Source: GCA-2731375 sp964344935
GTDB lineage: Bacteria; Pseudomonadota; Alphaproteobacteria; GCA-2731375
NCBI GenBank assembly: GCA_964344935.1
Contig: CAYFPL010000003.1
Location: forward strand, 310,001 to 374,000
Reading direction: 5' to 3'
Length of the DNA stretch: 64,000 nucleotides
Part shown: piece after piece, positions 63,659 to 64,000 of the stretch
Numbering within the stretch: the first letter of the stretch is position 1
Layout: each line of letters begins with the position of its first letter
The notes under the pieces: model-generated
Database searches by the model: none
Seen by the model: only the letters and a program-made list of their open reading frames with translations
Told to the model about the DNA's origin: nothing
Made by a program: the position numbers and the translations under genes

Positions 63659-64000
63659 ATGCCTCAATTCTGGATGGAGGATTTCGCGCCACAGATGGTG
63701 TGGCTGGTGATCTCCTTTATCGCGCTGTACCTGCTGATGGCCCGTGTGGCCCTGCCCCGGGTGGCGGATGTGCTGGAAACCCGGCATGGGCGTATCGCCG
63801 ATGACCTTGACCAGGCAGCGCAGTTGAAGGCGCAGGCCGAAACCGTGATCGCCGAGTACGAGGCGGCCCTGGCGGAGGCCCGTGGCGAAGCCCAGGCCAC
63901 TATCGCCCAGGCCGCTTTGGAGGCCGCGCAGGCGGCGGAAAAGCGCAATGCCGAGGTGGCTGACGCCCTGGCCGCGGAAGCGGCGGCGGCGGCCAACCGC
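63659..64000 (+). CDS. atpF': ATP synthase F0 subunit b' (partial, 3' end cut by window)
   Basis: The first 114 residues of a b-type stalk subunit. One N-terminal membrane helix (VWLVISFIALYLLMARVALP) is followed by an Ala/Glu/Gln-rich coiled coil. Its place directly after atpE, before the expected second b gene, and the family pattern LPRVADVLETRHGRIADDLD mark it as b'. ATG 63659 has TTAGGAGAG upstream. Confidence 0.92.
   Translation, partial: MPQFWMEDFAPQMVWLVISFIALYLLMARVALPRVADVLETRHGRIADDLDQAAQLKAQAETVIAEYEAALAEARGEAQATIAQAALEAAQAAEKRNAEVADALAAEAAAAANR

Overview
The window is a GC-rich, gene-dense chromosomal segment with no rRNA, tRNA, CRISPR array, insertion sequence or prophage that I could see. 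It points to an alphaproteobacterium of a Rhodospirillales-like kind. The evidence is a CcrM-type GANTC methylase, an atpI-atpB-atpE-atpF' order with a b' subunit, an IalB homologue, DUF4169 and RHH_4 small proteins, and the block rnhB-ccrM-mutY-dciA-dsbA-smc, which is familiar from that class. The window cuts a crotonase gene at its left edge and atpF' at its right edge.

Positions 1-20,440 are mainly acyl-CoA and carbon metabolism. They hold three crotonases, a zinc-free quinone-reductase-like MDR, two AMP-forming acyl-CoA ligases, an orphan molybdenum hydroxylase large subunit, ilvD-mmsA-zapE, an acyl-CoA dehydrogenase operon led by a 2-hydroxyacid dehydrogenase, and fumC. A ccdAB toxin-antitoxin pair with a readable promoter and operator sits at 13,436-14,037.

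Positions 20,440-34,000 are envelope and housekeeping genes: a large AsmA protein, a CLC chloride transporter with CBS domains, a thioesterase, a YjbE-like small exported protein, a DUF3108 protein, a lipoprotein hydrolase, ispE, a TPR lipoprotein and ETF-ubiquinone oxidoreductase. ETF-QO is the natural electron acceptor partner for the acyl-CoA dehydrogenase. An AT-rich stretch of about 390 bases without a convincing gene lies at 27,358-27,751.

Positions 34,000-50,700 hold a UDG-family protein, a soluble lytic transglycosylase, moaB, two TIGR0428x glycosyltransferases, a PA0069-type radical SAM protein, a MaoC protein, ychF, a fused MFS/spermidine-synthase protein, the translation and nucleotide set pth-rplY-prs, a fourth crotonase, an ankyrin protein, ialB-rlmN and a TrmH-type methylase.

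Positions 50,700-64,000 hold a second MDR, a methyltransferase, a CPA2 antiporter, the chromosome-maintenance block rnhB, ccrM, mutY, dciA, dsbA-like and smc, and then the F0 operon behind a good sigma-70 promoter.

No wholly new system stands out. The points most worth a second look are residue-level and signal-level. Two genes (mutY and a DUF2332 gene) appear to lack any ATG/GTG/TTG start at the expected place. A CLC protein has Val where exchangers carry the inner proton Glu. A 2-hydroxyacid dehydrogenase lacks the catalytic Glu, a crotonase lacks both catalytic Glu residues, and a UDG lacks two of four cluster cysteines. The ccdAB promoter has an operator between -35 and -10. Paired GANTC sites lie upstream of ccrM and in the radical SAM promoter.
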